Assembly (NCBI GenBank): GCA_903872075.1
Contig: CAIQJF010000025.1
Span: 1 to 64,000 of the forward strand
DNA length: 64,000 bases
Direction of reading: 5' to 3'
DNA from: an uncultured Caulobacteraceae bacterium
GTDB lineage: Bacteria > Pseudomonadota > Alphaproteobacteria > Caulobacterales > Caulobacteraceae
This document shows positions 53,484-63,962 of the stretch, one piece after another. Under the pieces are notes generated by a model. That model was not told the DNA's origin and ran no database searches. It saw nothing but the letters and a program-made list of their open reading frames with translations. Position 1 is the stretch's first letter, and each line of letters opens with the position of its first letter. The translations under genes and the position numbers were made by a program.

Positions 53484-54095
53484 ATGACCTCCGACCTTGA
53501 CCTGTTCTGGCGAACGACGCGGAAGCTAGGCTTGCCGAGCCGGCGGCGGAAGGGCTTGCCGCCGCTGCTGTTCTTCACCGACCCCGCTCGCACGCCGCAT
53601 CCAGAAGCGATCGTCCGCCGGCTCCCACGTGGCTCGGGGGTTGTCTACCGCAGCTTCGGCGCACCCGATGCACTCGAAACGGGCCGTCGGCTGGCCCGCA
53701 TCGCCAGTGGGCGCGGTGTGTTGATGTTCGTCGGTGCGGATATCGGTCTCGCCATCGCCATCAACGCCCATGGCATTCATCTGCCTGAGCGCCTGTCCAG
53801 GCGCTCAGGCGTGAACAGTCGATTGCGCGGCCGTTTCGTGCTCACAGCCGCCGCCCATGGTCTGCGCCCCGCACTCCGTGCCCGGCGGTTGGGACTGGAC
53901 GCGATTGTGGTGTCGGCGATCTTTCCCAGCCAAAGCCCCTCGGCGGGGCCGCCCCTGGGGCCGCGACGGCTCGCGGCTCTCGTCCGCTCGGCGAAGATGC
54001 CAGTCTATGGGCTGGGGGGCGTGAATGCGCGAACCGTGAAGGCCCTGACCCGCACCGGCGTCATTGGGGGCGCGGCTGTCGGCGGCATGAGTTGA
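53484..54095 (+). CDS. Thiamine phosphate synthase/TenI-like protein
   Basis: 203 residues with the TIM-barrel pattern of ThiE and TenI: LLFFTDPARTPHPEA, a middle GIHLPE, a strand with LDAIVVSAIFPSQSPS, and MPVYGLGGVNARTV. The Lys and phosphate-binding residues of true ThiE are not all evident; a TenI-like or unknown function is as likely. Its tail ends at AAVGGMS near the thiazole-phosphate site. Confidence 0.75.
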   Translation: MTSDLDLFWRTTRKLGLPSRRRKGLPPLLFFTDPARTPHPEAIVRRLPRGSGVVYRSFGAPDALETGRRLARIASGRGVLMFVGADIGLAIAINAHGIHLPERLSRRSGVNSRLRGRFVLTAAAHGLRPALRARRLGLDAIVVSAIFPSQSPSAGPPLGPRRLAALVRSAKMPVYGLGGVNARTVKALTRTGVIGGAAVGGMS

Positions 54096-54133
54096 CTGCC
54101 TGTGGGCCAAAGGCTCCGGCCACGCCGGCAGAG

Positions 54134-54529
54134 CTAGAACTTGAAGGTCGTTTCCAGCCGGACCCGTGGGGCCGCGCCTTGCGGATCGATGACCCGCTGA
54201 TTGATCGACGGGCTCGGCGCCAGGCTCACGGCGCCGCCGATGTGAAGCCGGGGGGTAAGCTTGTAGTACAGACCCGGTTGCACGTCGCGCCACTCACTGA
54301 AGCGATCCGTGCGCTGCTCAACGCCGAGCCGAAGGCCCCAGCGTCCCTTGCGGGAGTCCCACTCCAGTGTACGGCCAAGCGTTACTGGTCCCGGCGCATA
54401 GGCGGCGGAGGAGAAGTCGTTGCCGACCAGCATCACGCTCGCGCCTTCCGGCGCGGCGACAGCGCTCGCGCCGGCCGCCACGACGGCGGCTGCGAAGATC
54501 GCCAATGCTGTCAGCTTTGCCGACGTCAT
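54134..54529 (-). CDS. ntrZ: Probable periplasmic NtrZ-like inhibitor
   Basis: 131 residues. A signal peptide (MTSAKLTALAIFAAAVVAAGASAVAAPE) is followed by a beta-rich domain with LEWDSRKGRWGLRLGVEQR, PGLYYKLTPRLHIGGAVSLAPS, and a C-terminal TTFKF. In C. crescentus a small periplasmic protein named NtrZ, reported to inhibit the NtrY sensor kinase, sits just before a DUF3576 lipoprotein gene and leuS, as here. Identity is based on that order and size, not on alignment. The ending also resembles an outer-membrane strand. Confidence 0.6.
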   Translation of the reverse strand: MTSAKLTALAIFAAAVVAAGASAVAAPEGASVMLVGNDFSSAAYAPGPVTLGRTLEWDSRKGRWGLRLGVEQRTDRFSEWRDVQPGLYYKLTPRLHIGGAVSLAPSPSINQRVIDPQGAAPRVRLETTFKF

Positions 54530-54808
54530 CCGAACTTGCCTCTTTCCCCAGTGCCTGAACGCAACAGCGACAGTTTGACGCTTGTTGACAGATAAAGGGG
54601 GGCCAGGGCGCCACGTCAATCCATCGCCCCTCAAATTCACCCGGTGGCGCTCGGAACGCCTCAAGCTGTGGCTCCACGGCAACGCGATTGGATTTGGCGC
54701 ATACGCCGGGATGTTATAGACGCAGGTGCCGAGGGCGACGAGGCTTGGCTCCCCAGGAGCGCCGATCATCAAGTGGAACCTATGAATATGCCGACTGAGC
54801 GTGCCTGG

Positions 54809-55240
54809 ATGAAGCGGGTCACCACAAGCCTGATCGTTCCCCTGTGCCTGCTGTCCCTGGCCGCGTGCGGCGGCAAGACGAGCCATCACCTGGCCCGAGG
54901 CGCGCCCGAAGGCGCAATCGGCGTGAACGGCTACCTGTGGCGCGCGACGCTCGACACGCTTGCCTTCATGCCCTTGCTCTCCGCGGACCCCTACGGCGGC
55001 GTTGTTATCACGGACTGGTACGTCAACCCCGAAAAGCCCGGCGAACGTTTCAAGGCCACGGTCTACATCCTGGACTCCCGGCTCCGCGCTGACGGCCTCA
55101 ACGTCTCAGTGTTCAAGCAGGTCAGCGATGGCGCGGGGGGTTGGGCGCCGGCGCCGACGGCGGACCAGACATCGACCGACATTGAGAACGCCATTCTCAC
55201 GCGGGCGCGGCAGCTGCGGCTGTCTAACCTCAAGGGTTAA
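54809..55240 (+). CDS. DUF3576 lipoprotein
   Basis: 143 residues from an ATG at 54809; an in-frame ATG at 54782 adds nine residues. The lipoprotein signal ends in LLSLAAC with Cys. The rest matches DUF3576: GVNGYLWRATLDTLAFMPLLSADPYGGVVITDWYVNPEKPGERFK and ENAILTRARQLRL. The role is unknown. It precedes leuS in alphaproteobacteria. The 204 nt to leuS contain GC-rich hairpins but nothing that I can name. Confidence 0.85.
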   Translation: MKRVTTSLIVPLCLLSLAACGGKTSHHLARGAPEGAIGVNGYLWRATLDTLAFMPLLSADPYGGVVITDWYVNPEKPGERFKATVYILDSRLRADGLNVSVFKQVSDGAGGWAPAPTADQTSTDIENAILTRARQLRLSNLKG

Positions 55241-55444
55241 GTTCCGGCGCGCTTGGCGCGATCCGCCCGCGGATCGAAATCGCTCATCGCCCGATCTCGC
55301 CGCCCGGTGTGGGCCGGCGGGCTCAGAGGCCTCGTTCGTGGGATCGGCGGCGCTTCCGCCGAAGCGGTCTAAGGTCCCACCCCCACCTGGTCTTCGGGCG
55401 CCGCGCGGCGGCGGTCCGGAGGCGCAAGAGGAGCGCGCTGTCAC

Positions 55445-58003
55445 ATGGTTCGTTATAATCCCAAGGAGGTTGAGCCCAGGTGGCGGGCGGCCTGGGATGA
55501 GGCCGACGTGTTTCGCGCCGAAACAGACTCCTCCAAGCCGAAATACTACGTCCTGGAGATGTTCCCCTACCCGTCAGGCAGTCTGCATGTCGGCCATGCG
55601 CGGAACTACGCCATGGGCGACGTCGTCGCCCGCTTCAAACGGGCGCGCGGCTTTAACGTGCTGCACCCTATGGGGTGGGATGCCTTCGGTCTGCCGGCCG
55701 AAAACGCCGCCTCCGAGCGCGGGGTCGATCCCGCCGCCTGGACCTGGGACAATATCGCCAAGATGCGCGAGGAGCTGAAACGCCTCGGCCTGTCGATCGA
55801 CTGGTCGCGCGAGCTGGCGACCTGCGACCCCGCCTACTACGGCCGCCAACAGGCCTGGTTTCTGAAGCTCATGGAACGCGGTCTGGTCTACCGCAAGGAA
55901 GGCCTGGTGAACTGGGATCCCGTCGACATGACGGTCCTGGCCAATGAGCAGGTTATCGATGGTCGCGGCTGGCGGTCCGGCGCCATGGTTGAGCGGCGCA
56001 AGCTCACCCAGTGGTTTCTGAGGATCACAGACTATGCCGAAGACCTGCTCGACGGCCTGAAGACCCTCGACCGATGGCCCGACAAGGTCCGCACCATGCA
56101 GGAGAACTGGATCGGCAAATCCCAGGGCCTGCGTCTGACATTTCAATTCGCGGGGGAAAGTCCCGAAAGCGGACTGGAAGTCTACACCACCCGGCCGGAC
56201 ACGCTGTTCGGCGCGAGTTTCTTGGCCGTGGCGCCCGATCACCCCCTCGCCGAGAACCTTGCCCAAAAGGACCCCCGCGTGGCGGCGTTTGTCGCGGAGG
56301 TCCGTCGTGGCGGCACGTCCGAAGCAGAGATTGAATCAGCGGAAAAACAGGGGTGGGACACGGGCCTCAAGGTCATCCATCCCTTTGATTCTACAAGACA
56401 AATACCGGTCTGGATCGCAAACTTCGTCCTCATGGACTATGGCGTCGGCGCGATCTTCGGCTGTCCCGCGCACGACCAGCGGGATCTGGATTTCGCCCGC
56501 AAATATGATTTGCCGGTGACGCCTGTGGTGTTGCCCGTGGGCGAGGACCCCGCCGTGTTTCACGTGAAACAGGAAGCTTACGTCGGCCCCGGGCGTATCT
56601 TCAACTCCGCGTTCCTGGACGGACTTGAGATCGAAGCCGCCAAGGCTGTGGCGATCGCGCGCGCGGAGGCGGATGGTTTCGGCAAGGGCACAACGGTCTA
56701 TCGACTGCGGGACTGGGGTGTCGCGCGACAACGGGGATGGGGCTGTCCGATCCCGGTTGTTCACTGCAGCGATTGCGGCGTCGTGCCTGTGTCGCCCGAC
56801 CAGCTCCCGGTCGAACTGCCCGTCGACCTGGATTTCAGCAAGCCAGGCAATCCCCTGGCGCGCCATGCCACCTGGAAGCACACGTCCTGCCCGAAATGTG
56901 GTGCGGCCGCCGAGCGCGAGACCGACACGCTCGACACGTTCGTGGACTCGTCCTGGTACTTCGCGCGCTTCCCGAACGCCGGCGCCGCGGAGCCCATCGA
57001 CAAGGCGGCCGCGGACTATTGGCTGCCGGTCGATCAATATATCGGGGGCGTGGAGCACGCCGTATTGCATCTGCTCTATGCACGCTTCGTCACCCGCGCC
57101 CTGGCCGATGAGGGTCTTCTGTCCGTGAAGGAACCCTTCGCCGGTCTCTTCACCCAAGGCATGGTCACCCACGAGACCTACCGGCGGCAGAGCGGCGAGT
57201 GGCTGGAGCCAGGCTCCGTCGTCATCCGCACGGAAGGCGCCCACAGGCGCGCGTTCCTGGCCGACACAGACGAGCCCATCGTAATCGGCGAAGCCGAGAA
57301 GATGTCGAAGTCCAAGCGCAACGTCGTGGCCCCGGCCGATATCGCCGACGTGTATGGCGTGGATGCCGCCCGGCTCTTCGTACTGTCAGACTCACCACCC
57401 GAACGCGATGTCCAGTGGACCTCCGGCGGAGTCGAGGGCGCGTGGCGGTTGATTAACCGCGTCTGGGCGGAGTTCGATGAAACATCGCCGTCTGACGGCG
57501 AAATCGACGTGGCCGCAAGCCTCGCGTTGCGACGGGCGACCCACAAGGCGATCAAATCGGTCACCGAGGCGATTGAAGGCTTCCGCTTCAACAGCGCGGT
57601 GGCCCGGCTCTACGAATTCGTCGCCATCGTCCGCAACGCACGAGCTTCAACCGTCACGCCGGAGGTTCGGCGCGAGGCGCTTGCGGCCCTGGCGCGCCTT
57701 GTGGCCCCCTTCGCGCCCCACCTGGCCGAGGAATGCTGGCGTCGACTGGGTGAAGGTGGAATGATCGTGCACGCGGCATGGCCAGCATGGGACGCGAACC
57801 TGGTCGCCGACGAGGAGCGGATCCTGCCCGTGCAGATTAATGGCAAGCGACGCGGCGAGATTCGTGCGCCGTCCGGCGCCACGGCAGCGGACGTCGAGGC
57901 GCTCTTGTTCGCCGATCCAGAGATCGCGAAGAAGCTTGAGGGACTGACGATCCGCAAGGTTATTGTCGTCCCGGACCGGATCGTGAATGTGGTAGCGGCG
58001 TAG
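55445..58003 (+). CDS. leuS: Leucyl-tRNA synthetase
   Basis: 852 residues. Class I motifs: HVGHARNY (HIGH equivalent) near residue 47, EKMSKSKRN near 619, and the editing domain in the middle with [21 protein letters not shown] and [16 protein letters not shown]. It charges tRNA-Leu. One perfect parS palindrome lies within its coding sequence near residue 371 (VFHVKQ). It is followed directly by lptE. Confidence 0.98.
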   Translation: MVRYNPKEVEPRWRAAWDEADVFRAETDSSKPKYYVLEMFPYPSGSLHVGHARNYAMGDVVARFKRARGFNVLHPMGWDAFGLPAENAASERGVDPAAWTWDNIAKMREELKRLGLSIDWSRELATCDPAYYGRQQAWFLKLMERGLVYRKEGLVNWDPVDMTVLANEQVIDGRGWRSGAMVERRKLTQWFLRITDYAEDLLDGLKTLDRWPDKVRTMQENWIGKSQGLRLTFQFAGESPESGLEVYTTRPDTLFGASFLAVAPDHPLAENLAQKDPRVAAFVAEVRRGGTSEAEIESAEKQGWDTGLKVIHPFDSTRQIPVWIANFVLMDYGVGAIFGCPAHDQRDLDFARKYDLPVTPVVLPVGEDPAVFHVKQEAYVGPGRIFNSAFLDGLEIEAAKAVAIARAEADGFGKGTTVYRLRDWGVARQRGWGCPIPVVHCSDCGVVPVSPDQLPVELPVDLDFSKPGNPLARHATWKHTSCPKCGAAAERETDTLDTFVDSSWYFARFPNAGAAEPIDKAAADYWLPVDQYIGGVEHAVLHLLYARFVTRALADEGLLSVKEPFAGLFTQGMVTHETYRRQSGEWLEPGSVVIRTEGAHRRAFLADTDEPIVIGEAEKMSKSKRNVVAPADIADVYGVDAARLFVLSDSPPERDVQWTSGGVEGAWRLINRVWAEFDETSPSDGEIDVAASLALRRATHKAIKSVTEAIEGFRFNSAVARLYEFVAIVRNARASTVTPEVRREALAALARLVAPFAPHLAEECWRRLGEGGMIVHAAWPAWDANLVADEERILPVQINGKRRGEIRAPSGATAADVEALLFADPEIAKKLEGLTIRKVIVVPDRIVNVVAA
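56556..56571. promoter_or_regulatory. parS site inside leuS
   Basis: TGTTTCACGTGAAACA is a perfect 16-bp palindrome identical to the canonical ParB-binding parS. It encodes part of LeuS while serving as a ParB nucleation site. It lies about 3 kb from parB. Confidence 0.92.
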
Positions 58004-58007
58004 CGAA

Positions 58008-58517
58008 ATGCGAAACTCCACTCGGACATGGCTGACAGCTCTCGTGGCGATCGGCTTCGCGCCCACTCTAGCCGGCTGCGGCTTCACCCCGCTTTACGCC
58101 TCGCCGGGCGTTGCGCGCGGACTACCGGCGATCGAGGTTGTCGCCCCGGCAGGCCGCGTGGCCTACCTGCTCCGGGAGGACTTGGATGACGCCCTTGGCC
58201 GCGACAAATCCTCAAAGCCCGCCTGGCGGCTCAACCTCACCGTGGTGCAGACGCGGGATCCGCGCGGCCTTCGGCTCGACAACGTGGCCGAACGCTACGA
58301 TCTGGGGCTGACGGTGAAATATACCCTCACCGATGTGACGACGGGAAAAGTGGCTCACTCGGGTCAGGTCAACTCGGAAGTCAGCTATGACGCGGCCAAC
58401 GCCCCCTATGCCGGCATCTCCGCGCGTCAGGATAGTCAGGAACGGGTCGCCGGAGACGCGGCGCGCCGGATTCAGATTGAGCTCGCCGCCTGGTTGGCGC
58501 GTCATCCTCGGTCCTGA
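58008..58517 (+). CDS. lptE: LPS-assembly lipoprotein LptE
   Basis: 169 residues. The lipoprotein signal ends in TLAGC, and GFTPLYAS follows, the hallmark of LptE. EVSYDAANAPYAGISARQDSQERVAGDAARRIQIELAAWL matches the C-terminal half. LptE plugs the LptD barrel that places LPS in the outer membrane. It starts 4 nt after leuS and precedes holA, the usual order. Confidence 0.93.
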   Translation: MRNSTRTWLTALVAIGFAPTLAGCGFTPLYASPGVARGLPAIEVVAPAGRVAYLLREDLDDALGRDKSSKPAWRLNLTVVQTRDPRGLRLDNVAERYDLGLTVKYTLTDVTTGKVAHSGQVNSEVSYDAANAPYAGISARQDSQERVAGDAARRIQIELAAWLARHPRS

Positions 58518-58529
58518 CACGCGTTTCCA

Positions 58530-59582
58530 ATGATCATTCAGCGCCGCCCTGACATTGAGCGCTTCCTGACGGGACCAGACTCGGCCGTGAGGGCGGCCGT
58601 TCTCTACGGCCGGGACATGGGCGTCGTTCGCGAACGGGCGCAGGCGCTGGCGCTCACGATCGCGCCCCAACAGGATGATCCCTTCAATGTGGCCATCCTG
58701 TCGGATGGAGACATAGCCGCCGCGGAAGACCGTCTGGAAGGCGAGCTCATGGCCTTTTCGATGACGGGCGGACGCCGTCTGGTCCGGCTCAGGCTCTCCG
58801 GCGACAAACCCGCGAATGAAAAGCTCGCCGTGGAAGCCCTCGCGGGACATATCGCCGGGCGTTTCAATCCCGATGCCTTCTTCATTGTCGAGGCAGGGGC
58901 CCTCGCCAAGGATTCAGGCCTGCGAAAGATGGGCGAACCGGCGCCCGGATGCGTGGTGATTCCCTGCTACGAGGATGAACCCGGCGACCTCGCCCGCCTC
59001 ACGCGGGAAGCCCTGGCGGCCGAGAGGCTGGCGCTGAACGCCGAGGCCCTGGATCGCTTCGTGGCGCGCCTGCCCCATGAACGCGGCGTCGCGCGCCGGG
59101 AAATCGAGCGTCTGATTCTCTTTCTCGGCCCGGGCAGCGGGATCTCGGCCAACGCGGCCGATCTGGAAGGCTTTTTCGGGGTTGAGCCCGAGGCCTCTCT
59201 CGGCGAGGCGGCGGTCGACGCGTTCGGCGGCCGGGCGGACGCCGCCCACGCCAACCTGCGCCGGGCGGGTCTGGAGGGCGAAAGCGGCGTCGCCGCCGTG
59301 CGCGCGCTTGGCTCGCACCTGGCCCGGCTGAGACGCGTGGCCGTGTTGACACGCAATGGGGCCAATCCGCAGGCCGCGGCCAAAAGCGCAGGCGTCTTTT
59401 GGAAATCCGAGAAGGAATTCCTCCGTCAGGCCCGGGTCTGGACCCTGACTGAGCTCGATCGCGTGCAGGCCGATATCCTGGGGGCCGACCGCGCCTGCAA
59501 GCAGACAGGCTCACCCGACCGGCTCCTCTCCGAGCGGCTTGCCGTCAGCATCGCGGGCCGCGCCCGACGCCTCGGTCTCTGA
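58530..59582 (+). CDS. holA: DNA polymerase III subunit delta
   Basis: 350 residues, AAA+-like fold of the clamp loader. VLYGRDMGVVRERAQALA at the start, MTGGRRLVRLRLSGD, AGALAKDSGLRKMGE, and VARREIERLILFLGP match HolA. It opens the beta clamp for loading. It is the third gene of the leuS-lptE-holA run and converges on parB. Confidence 0.93.
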   Translation: MIIQRRPDIERFLTGPDSAVRAAVLYGRDMGVVRERAQALALTIAPQQDDPFNVAILSDGDIAAAEDRLEGELMAFSMTGGRRLVRLRLSGDKPANEKLAVEALAGHIAGRFNPDAFFIVEAGALAKDSGLRKMGEPAPGCVVIPCYEDEPGDLARLTREALAAERLALNAEALDRFVARLPHERGVARREIERLILFLGPGSGISANAADLEGFFGVEPEASLGEAAVDAFGGRADAAHANLRRAGLEGESGVAAVRALGSHLARLRRVAVLTRNGANPQAAAKSAGVFWKSEKEFLRQARVWTLTELDRVQADILGADRACKQTGSPDRLLSERLAVSIAGRARRLGL

Positions 59583-59585
59583 ACC

Positions 59586-60479
59586 TCAGGATGTCGGCCC
59601 ACGCCGGGAGAGCCGGCGACAAAGATCATCCAGTTGCTCGAGGGTCTCATAGGCGATGCGGAGTTCGCCCGCTCCGCCCCGGTCGCGAATTTCAACCGAC
59701 AGCCCCAACACATCCTCAAGATCGGATTCCAACGCGCGCGTATCCGCATCCTTAGCCGCCGGTCGCCCGACTTTCCCCCCCGTCTTGCCCGATTCTCCCC
59801 GCGCGCCGCGCGCGAGAAGCTCAGTCTGCCGCACGTTCAGGCCCTGACGGATGATCCGTTCCGCCAGAGCCGGCGCGTCGTCGAGATCGAGCAAGGCCCG
59901 AGCGTGTCCGGCCGTGAGGCGGCCTCCCTCAAGGTGATCCTGCACGACCTGTGGCAACCGCATGAGCCGCAGGGTGTTCGCGACGTGGCTACGACTCTTG
60001 CCGACGACCTTGCCGATTGCCTCCGGGCCGCGATCGAACCGCTGCGCCATGGCGTCGTACGCCCGGGCTTCCTCCAGGGCGTTCAGATCCGACCTTTGGA
60101 TGTTCTCGATCAAGGCGACTTCCATCACCTCCTGGTCTCCCAGGTCCCTCACAAGGGCGGGAAGCGCCGTGAGCCCGGCCTGCTGCGCCGCTCGCCAGCG
60201 GCGTTCGCCAGCGATGATCTGGTAGGCCTTCTCGGGGCCCGGCATCGGCCTCACCAGAATGGGTTGGAGCACGCCGCGTTCGCGGATCGAATCGGCGAGC
60301 TCCGTCAATTCCTCGCGGCCGAAAGCCCGGCGCGGTTGCTCGGGGTTGGGGCGGATGAGCTCTATGGGCACATCCAGGACGCCCGCGGCCCGGCGGCCCT
60401 CCGGCGTGGACGCCGCTTCGACCTCGTCCAACAGGGCGGACAACCCCCGGCCCAAGCCGCGCCGACCTTCCGCCATCAC
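59586..60479 (-). CDS. parB: Chromosome partitioning protein ParB
   Basis: 297 residues. The N-terminal RGLGRGLSALL is the ParA-stimulating segment. The CTPase domain has QPILVRPMPG and GERRWRAAQQAG, then ENIQRSDLNALEEA. The central HTH is IGKVVGKSRSHVANTLRLMRL, binding parS. The C-terminal helix pair (YETLEQLDDLCRRL) dimerises. It loads at parS and slides along DNA as a CTP-dependent clamp. It follows parA after a 100-nt gap without a recognised site. Confidence 0.97.
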   Translation of the reverse strand: MMAEGRRGLGRGLSALLDEVEAASTPEGRRAAGVLDVPIELIRPNPEQPRRAFGREELTELADSIRERGVLQPILVRPMPGPEKAYQIIAGERRWRAAQQAGLTALPALVRDLGDQEVMEVALIENIQRSDLNALEEARAYDAMAQRFDRGPEAIGKVVGKSRSHVANTLRLMRLPQVVQDHLEGGRLTAGHARALLDLDDAPALAERIIRQGLNVRQTELLARGARGESGKTGGKVGRPAAKDADTRALESDLEDVLGLSVEIRDRGGAGELRIAYETLEQLDDLCRRLSRRGPTS

Positions 60480-60579
60480 ACCTCTCCCTTGAAACTATTC
60501 ATGAATTCATACTGTTTGGCCGGAAAAGCGCCTGTTTGGCCTGCGGGTCAAAGAGATGTGGATCGAAGTCTGTTGCAAA

Positions 60580-61407
60580 TCATCGCGCGCCAGATCGGCT
60601 CACAGGAGCGGCGACAAGGGCCCGTTTCTCGCGAGCGATGACCTCGCGCGCCAGACCGAGGTAGGCCTGGCTGCCCGCGCACTGCAGATCATAGATGATC
60701 GCCGGCTTCCCGAAGGAGGGGGCCTCGGAGATCCTCACATTTCGCGGGATGACGGTGTCGAAGACCCTGTCACCCAAATGGTCCCGAACGTCCTTCGCCA
60801 CCAGGCTCGAGAGACTGTTTCGGCGGTCGTACATCGTCAGGACGACACCCTCGATCTGCAACGCGGCATTGAGTGAGGTCCGGACCTGTTCGACCGTCCG
60901 CAGCAGCTGGGTGAGACCCTCAAGCGCAAAGAATTCGCACTGCAAAGGCACAATGACGGAGCCCGCCGCGGTCATGGCGTTCACAGTCAGCAGATTTAGC
61001 GACGGCGGACAATCGATGAGGATCCGGTCGTAGCTGCCAAGCGGAAGTCCAGCCAAGGCGTCCCGCAAACGGAACGCCCGCCGAGGGGTCTGACCCAGTT
61101 CCAATTCCACGCCAGACAGATCCGCTTCCGCCGGCAGAAGATGGAGACTGGGAATGTCCGTCTCCATAACGCAGGCGCTTACGGGCGTCTGGTCCATGAT
61201 GACGTCGTAGAGGGTGCGCAGCCGCTTGTGAGGCAGAATCCCCAGGCCAGTGGAGGCGTTTCCCTGTGGATCGCTATCCACGAGCAAGACCTTCTCGCCG
61301 ACAGCTGCCAGGGCCGCCGCCAGATTGATCGCTGTCGTGGTCTTGCCAACGCCACCCTTCTGGTTGGCGACAGCCACGACCCGGGGACGGTCAGCTTCTG
61401 CGGACAC
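60580..61407 (-). CDS. parA: Chromosome partitioning ATPase ParA
   Basis: 275 residues from a GTG at 61407, which overlaps the rsmG end by 17 nt. The deviant Walker A is NQKGGVGKTTTAINLAAAL, followed by DSDPQGNASTGLG and ILIDCPPSLNLLTVNAM. ParA gradients pull ParB-parS complexes apart. An ATG upstream (61461) would add a Ser/Pro-rich leader that lies wholly within rsmG; the shorter form matches known ParA starts better. Confidence 0.96.
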   Translation of the reverse strand: MSAEADRPRVVAVANQKGGVGKTTTAINLAAALAAVGEKVLLVDSDPQGNASTGLGILPHKRLRTLYDVIMDQTPVSACVMETDIPSLHLLPAEADLSGVELELGQTPRRAFRLRDALAGLPLGSYDRILIDCPPSLNLLTVNAMTAAGSVIVPLQCEFFALEGLTQLLRTVEQVRTSLNAALQIEGVVLTMYDRRNSLSSLVAKDVRDHLGDRVFDTVIPRNVRISEAPSFGKPAIIYDLQCAGSQAYLGLAREVIAREKRALVAAPVSRSGAR

Positions 61408-62041
61408 GTTGGATGGCCCCGATCGAAAGGACGCGGCCCCGGGGGTCGCTGAGACTGACATGGGTGTCGGCGTCGAAGCGCCAGATGTGTCGGGCCGCGA
61501 CGATCTCCGCCGCCACCTCACCGCCCTTGAGAAACAGCCCGCGCGCGCCACGGGCGAAATACGGTTCCGCATAACCGAGCAGCCGGTCCAATGGCGCGCA
61601 GGCGCGAGCGGTCACCATGTCCACCTCGAGTTTCAGGGTCTCGGCGCGCGCATTGTGCACGACCGCCGGCAACCCCAGTTCCTCTACCACTTCCGTGAGG
61701 AACCGGCATCGCTTCGCCATGCTTTCCACAAGGTGAATCTGCGCTCCGGACACGCCCTTGAGCAGCAGCGCCAGCACAAGCCCAGGCAGGCCGGCGCCGC
61801 TGCCCAGATCCGCCCAGACCCGGGCTCCCGGCGCAAACCACAGAAGCTGGGCGCTGTCGACAAAGTGACGCCGCCAGAACACCCCCAAAGTGGAGTCGCC
61901 AACCAGGTTCATATGGACGTTGGCGGCGGTCAGGCGATCCCGGAATATCTCGAGGTCTCGCTCGCGCTCCGGCGTCATGCCGATCGCGGCGAGGAACCCC
62001 GCCGGGAGATCCTCGCCGTCAGGCGGCGAAGCGGCGGACAT
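61391..62041 (-). CDS. rsmG: 16S rRNA (guanine527-N7) methyltransferase
   Basis: 216 residues. The SAM motif [18 protein letters not shown] is clear, with [14 protein letters not shown] and [17 protein letters not shown]. RsmG methylates G527 in 16S rRNA. It overlaps mnmG by 23 nt and parA by 17 nt, so the mnmE-mnmG-rsmG-parA-parB cluster is tightly packed. Confidence 0.96.
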   Translation of the reverse strand: MSAASPPDGEDLPAGFLAAIGMTPERERDLEIFRDRLTAANVHMNLVGDSTLGVFWRRHFVDSAQLLWFAPGARVWADLGSGAGLPGLVLALLLKGVSGAQIHLVESMAKRCRFLTEVVEELGLPAVVHNARAETLKLEVDMVTARACAPLDRLLGYAEPYFARGARGLFLKGGEVAAEIVAARHIWRFDADTHVSLSDPRGRVLSIGAIQRVRRS

Positions 62042-63872
62042 GTGCCAGCAACGCCGTGATCGCCCCAGGTGTCACACCCTCGATCCGCGCGGCCTGTCCG
62101 ATCGTGGCTGGGGCGACGGCCTTGAGTTTTTCCTTCACTTCGTTGGACAGCCCGCCCATGGCTGAATAGTCAAGATTTGCGGGAAGCCTCAGGTCCTCTT
62201 CCTTTCGGAAAAGCGCCACATCAGCATCCTGCCGGTCAAGATAGCCATGGTAGGCGGCGTCAATTTCCACCTGTTCCCGCGCGAACGCCGGCCACCCGGC
62301 GATCTCGGGCCAGACGGCGGCGAGGTCGTCCAACCCGATGTCGCGATGAGTCAGAAGTTGCTTGAGCGTCCGGGGCTGCCCATCCGGGGTAATCTTAAAG
62401 CCCGCGCGGGACGCTTCGGTCGGCGTCAGAACCATGGCTTCGGTCGCGGTTCGCACGTTCTGCAGGACCGACATCTTTTCCTCATGCCGCGCGGCGCGTT
62501 CGGCGCCGACGCACCCAAGCGCCATGCCCTTGGTGGTCAGTCTCTGATCGGCGTTGTCGGCCCGCAGCCGCAGGCGATATTCGGCCCGGCTTGTGAACAT
62601 GCGATAGGGCTCGGTGACGCCCCGCGTGACCAGATCGTCGATCATCACGCCGATATAGGCCTCCTCGCGGCCCAGAACGGCAGGCTGCAGGCCCTGGGTC
62701 GCCCTGGCGGCGTTCACCCCGGCCATGAGACCCTGGGCCGCCGCTTCCTCGTAACCGGTCGTGCCGTTGATCTGCCCCGCCAGATAGAGACCCGGCGCCC
62801 GTTTTACCTGCAAGTCGGGTGTCAGCTCCCGCGGATCGACATAGTCATATTCGATGGCGTAGCCGTACTGCAGCACCTTCACCGCTTCCAGCCCCGGGAT
62901 GGTTCTCAGGAAGAGGTCTTGTGTCGCCGGCGCCAGAGAGGTGGAGATGCCGTTCGGATAGACCGTCGGGTCATCCAGGCCCTCGGGCTCCAGAAAGATC
63001 TGGTGGGACTCCCGGTCCCCAAACCGAACAACCTTATCCTCGATCGAGGGACAATACCGAGGCCCTCGGCCGGCAATCCGCCCTCCGTAGACGGCGGATT
63101 CCTCCAGTCTTTCCGAGATGATGGCATGCGTAGCGGCGGTCGTGCCCGTGATGCCGCATTGGATCTGCGGCGTCGTGATTTCGGCGGTCAGAAACGAAAA
63201 CGGCGTTGGCAAGCTGTCCGCGGACTGCATGGCCAGCTTGTCCCAGGCGATCGTCCGGCCATCCAGCCGCGGAGGGGTCCCGGTCTTCAGGCGGCCCATC
63301 GCCAGGCCAAGAGCGTAGAGACGATCAGACAGACCCAGCGCAGGCGCGTCACCGGCCCGACCGGCCGGGGTTCGCTCTTCGCCGCGATGGATCACACCCT
63401 TCAGGAAGGTCCCAGTGGTGAGAACCACGCCTTTCGCGCTGTGGACCACGCCGTCGCTACAGACAACGCCCATAACCCGCCCTGCCTCGACCACAAGGTC
63501 TTCCACGGCCGCCGCCAGGATGGTCAGACCCGATTGCGCAGCCAGCGCCTCGGACATTGCTCGTCGATAGAGGGCCCGATCGATCTGCGCCCGCGGCCCG
63601 CGAACCGCCGGCCCACGCGACGCGTTGAGCATGCGAAACTGGATTCCGGCCAGATCCGCCGCCCGCGCCATGACACCGTCCAGGGCGTCAATTTCCCGAA
63701 CGAGGTGCCCCTTGCCCAGGCCGCCGATGGCCGGATTGCAGGACATCTCGCCGATGGTCTCCAGGCGATGTGTCAGCAGAAGCGTCGAGGCGCCGCATCT
63801 CGCCGACGCGGCCGCTGCTTCGCAGCCCGCATGGCCACCGCCGATAATGATGACGTCCCAGATGTTGGTCAT
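62019..63872 (-). CDS. mnmG: tRNA uridine carboxymethylaminomethyl-modifying enzyme MnmG
   Basis: About 617 residues from [27 protein letters not shown], where the FAD site begins; an in-frame upstream ATG adds five residues. AGGG precedes this start. [22 protein letters not shown] and the C-terminal helical tail are typical. With MnmE it makes cmnm5U34 in tRNA wobble positions. Confidence 0.97.
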   Translation of the reverse strand: MTNIWDVIIIGGGHAGCEAAAASARCGASTLLLTHRLETIGEMSCNPAIGGLGKGHLVREIDALDGVMARAADLAGIQFRMLNASRGPAVRGPRAQIDRALYRRAMSEALAAQSGLTILAAAVEDLVVEAGRVMGVVCSDGVVHSAKGVVLTTGTFLKGVIHRGEERTPAGRAGDAPALGLSDRLYALGLAMGRLKTGTPPRLDGRTIAWDKLAMQSADSLPTPFSFLTAEITTPQIQCGITGTTAATHAIISERLEESAVYGGRIAGRGPRYCPSIEDKVVRFGDRESHQIFLEPEGLDDPTVYPNGISTSLAPATQDLFLRTIPGLEAVKVLQYGYAIEYDYVDPRELTPDLQVKRAPGLYLAGQINGTTGYEEAAAQGLMAGVNAARATQGLQPAVLGREEAYIGVMIDDLVTRGVTEPYRMFTSRAEYRLRLRADNADQRLTTKGMALGCVGAERAARHEEKMSVLQNVRTATEAMVLTPTEASRAGFKITPDGQPRTLKQLLTHRDIGLDDLAAVWPEIAGWPAFAREQVEIDAAYHGYLDRQDADVALFRKEEDLRLPANLDYSAMGGLSNEVKEKLKAVAPATIGQAARIEGVTPGAITALLAHVRRFAA

Positions 63873-63944
63873 GGCGCCCTGCCGCAAGGGTCGCTCCTTT
63901 ATCCCACCCGACCGACGGCGTCGAGGCGACCCCGCGGTCGAATC

Positions 63945-63960
63945 TGTTTCACGTGAAACA
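63945..63960. promoter_or_regulatory. parS site between mnmG and mnmE
   Basis: A second perfect TGTTTCACGTGAAACA palindrome, in the 90-nt gap upstream of mnmG and 2 nt before the mnmE stop codon. It lies about 2.5 kb from parA. Identical to the copy in leuS. Confidence 0.93.
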
Positions 63961-63962
63961 CG

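Noticed and set aside
55241..55444. Possible leader attenuator before leuS
   Set aside because: Several GC-rich hairpins can be drawn, but there is no leader peptide rich in Leu codons and no T-run terminator.
62247..63956. A 569-residue open frame antisense to mnmG
   Set aside because: mnmG is unmistakable on the other strand; the antisense translation is Arg/Gly/His-rich and has no recognisable domain.
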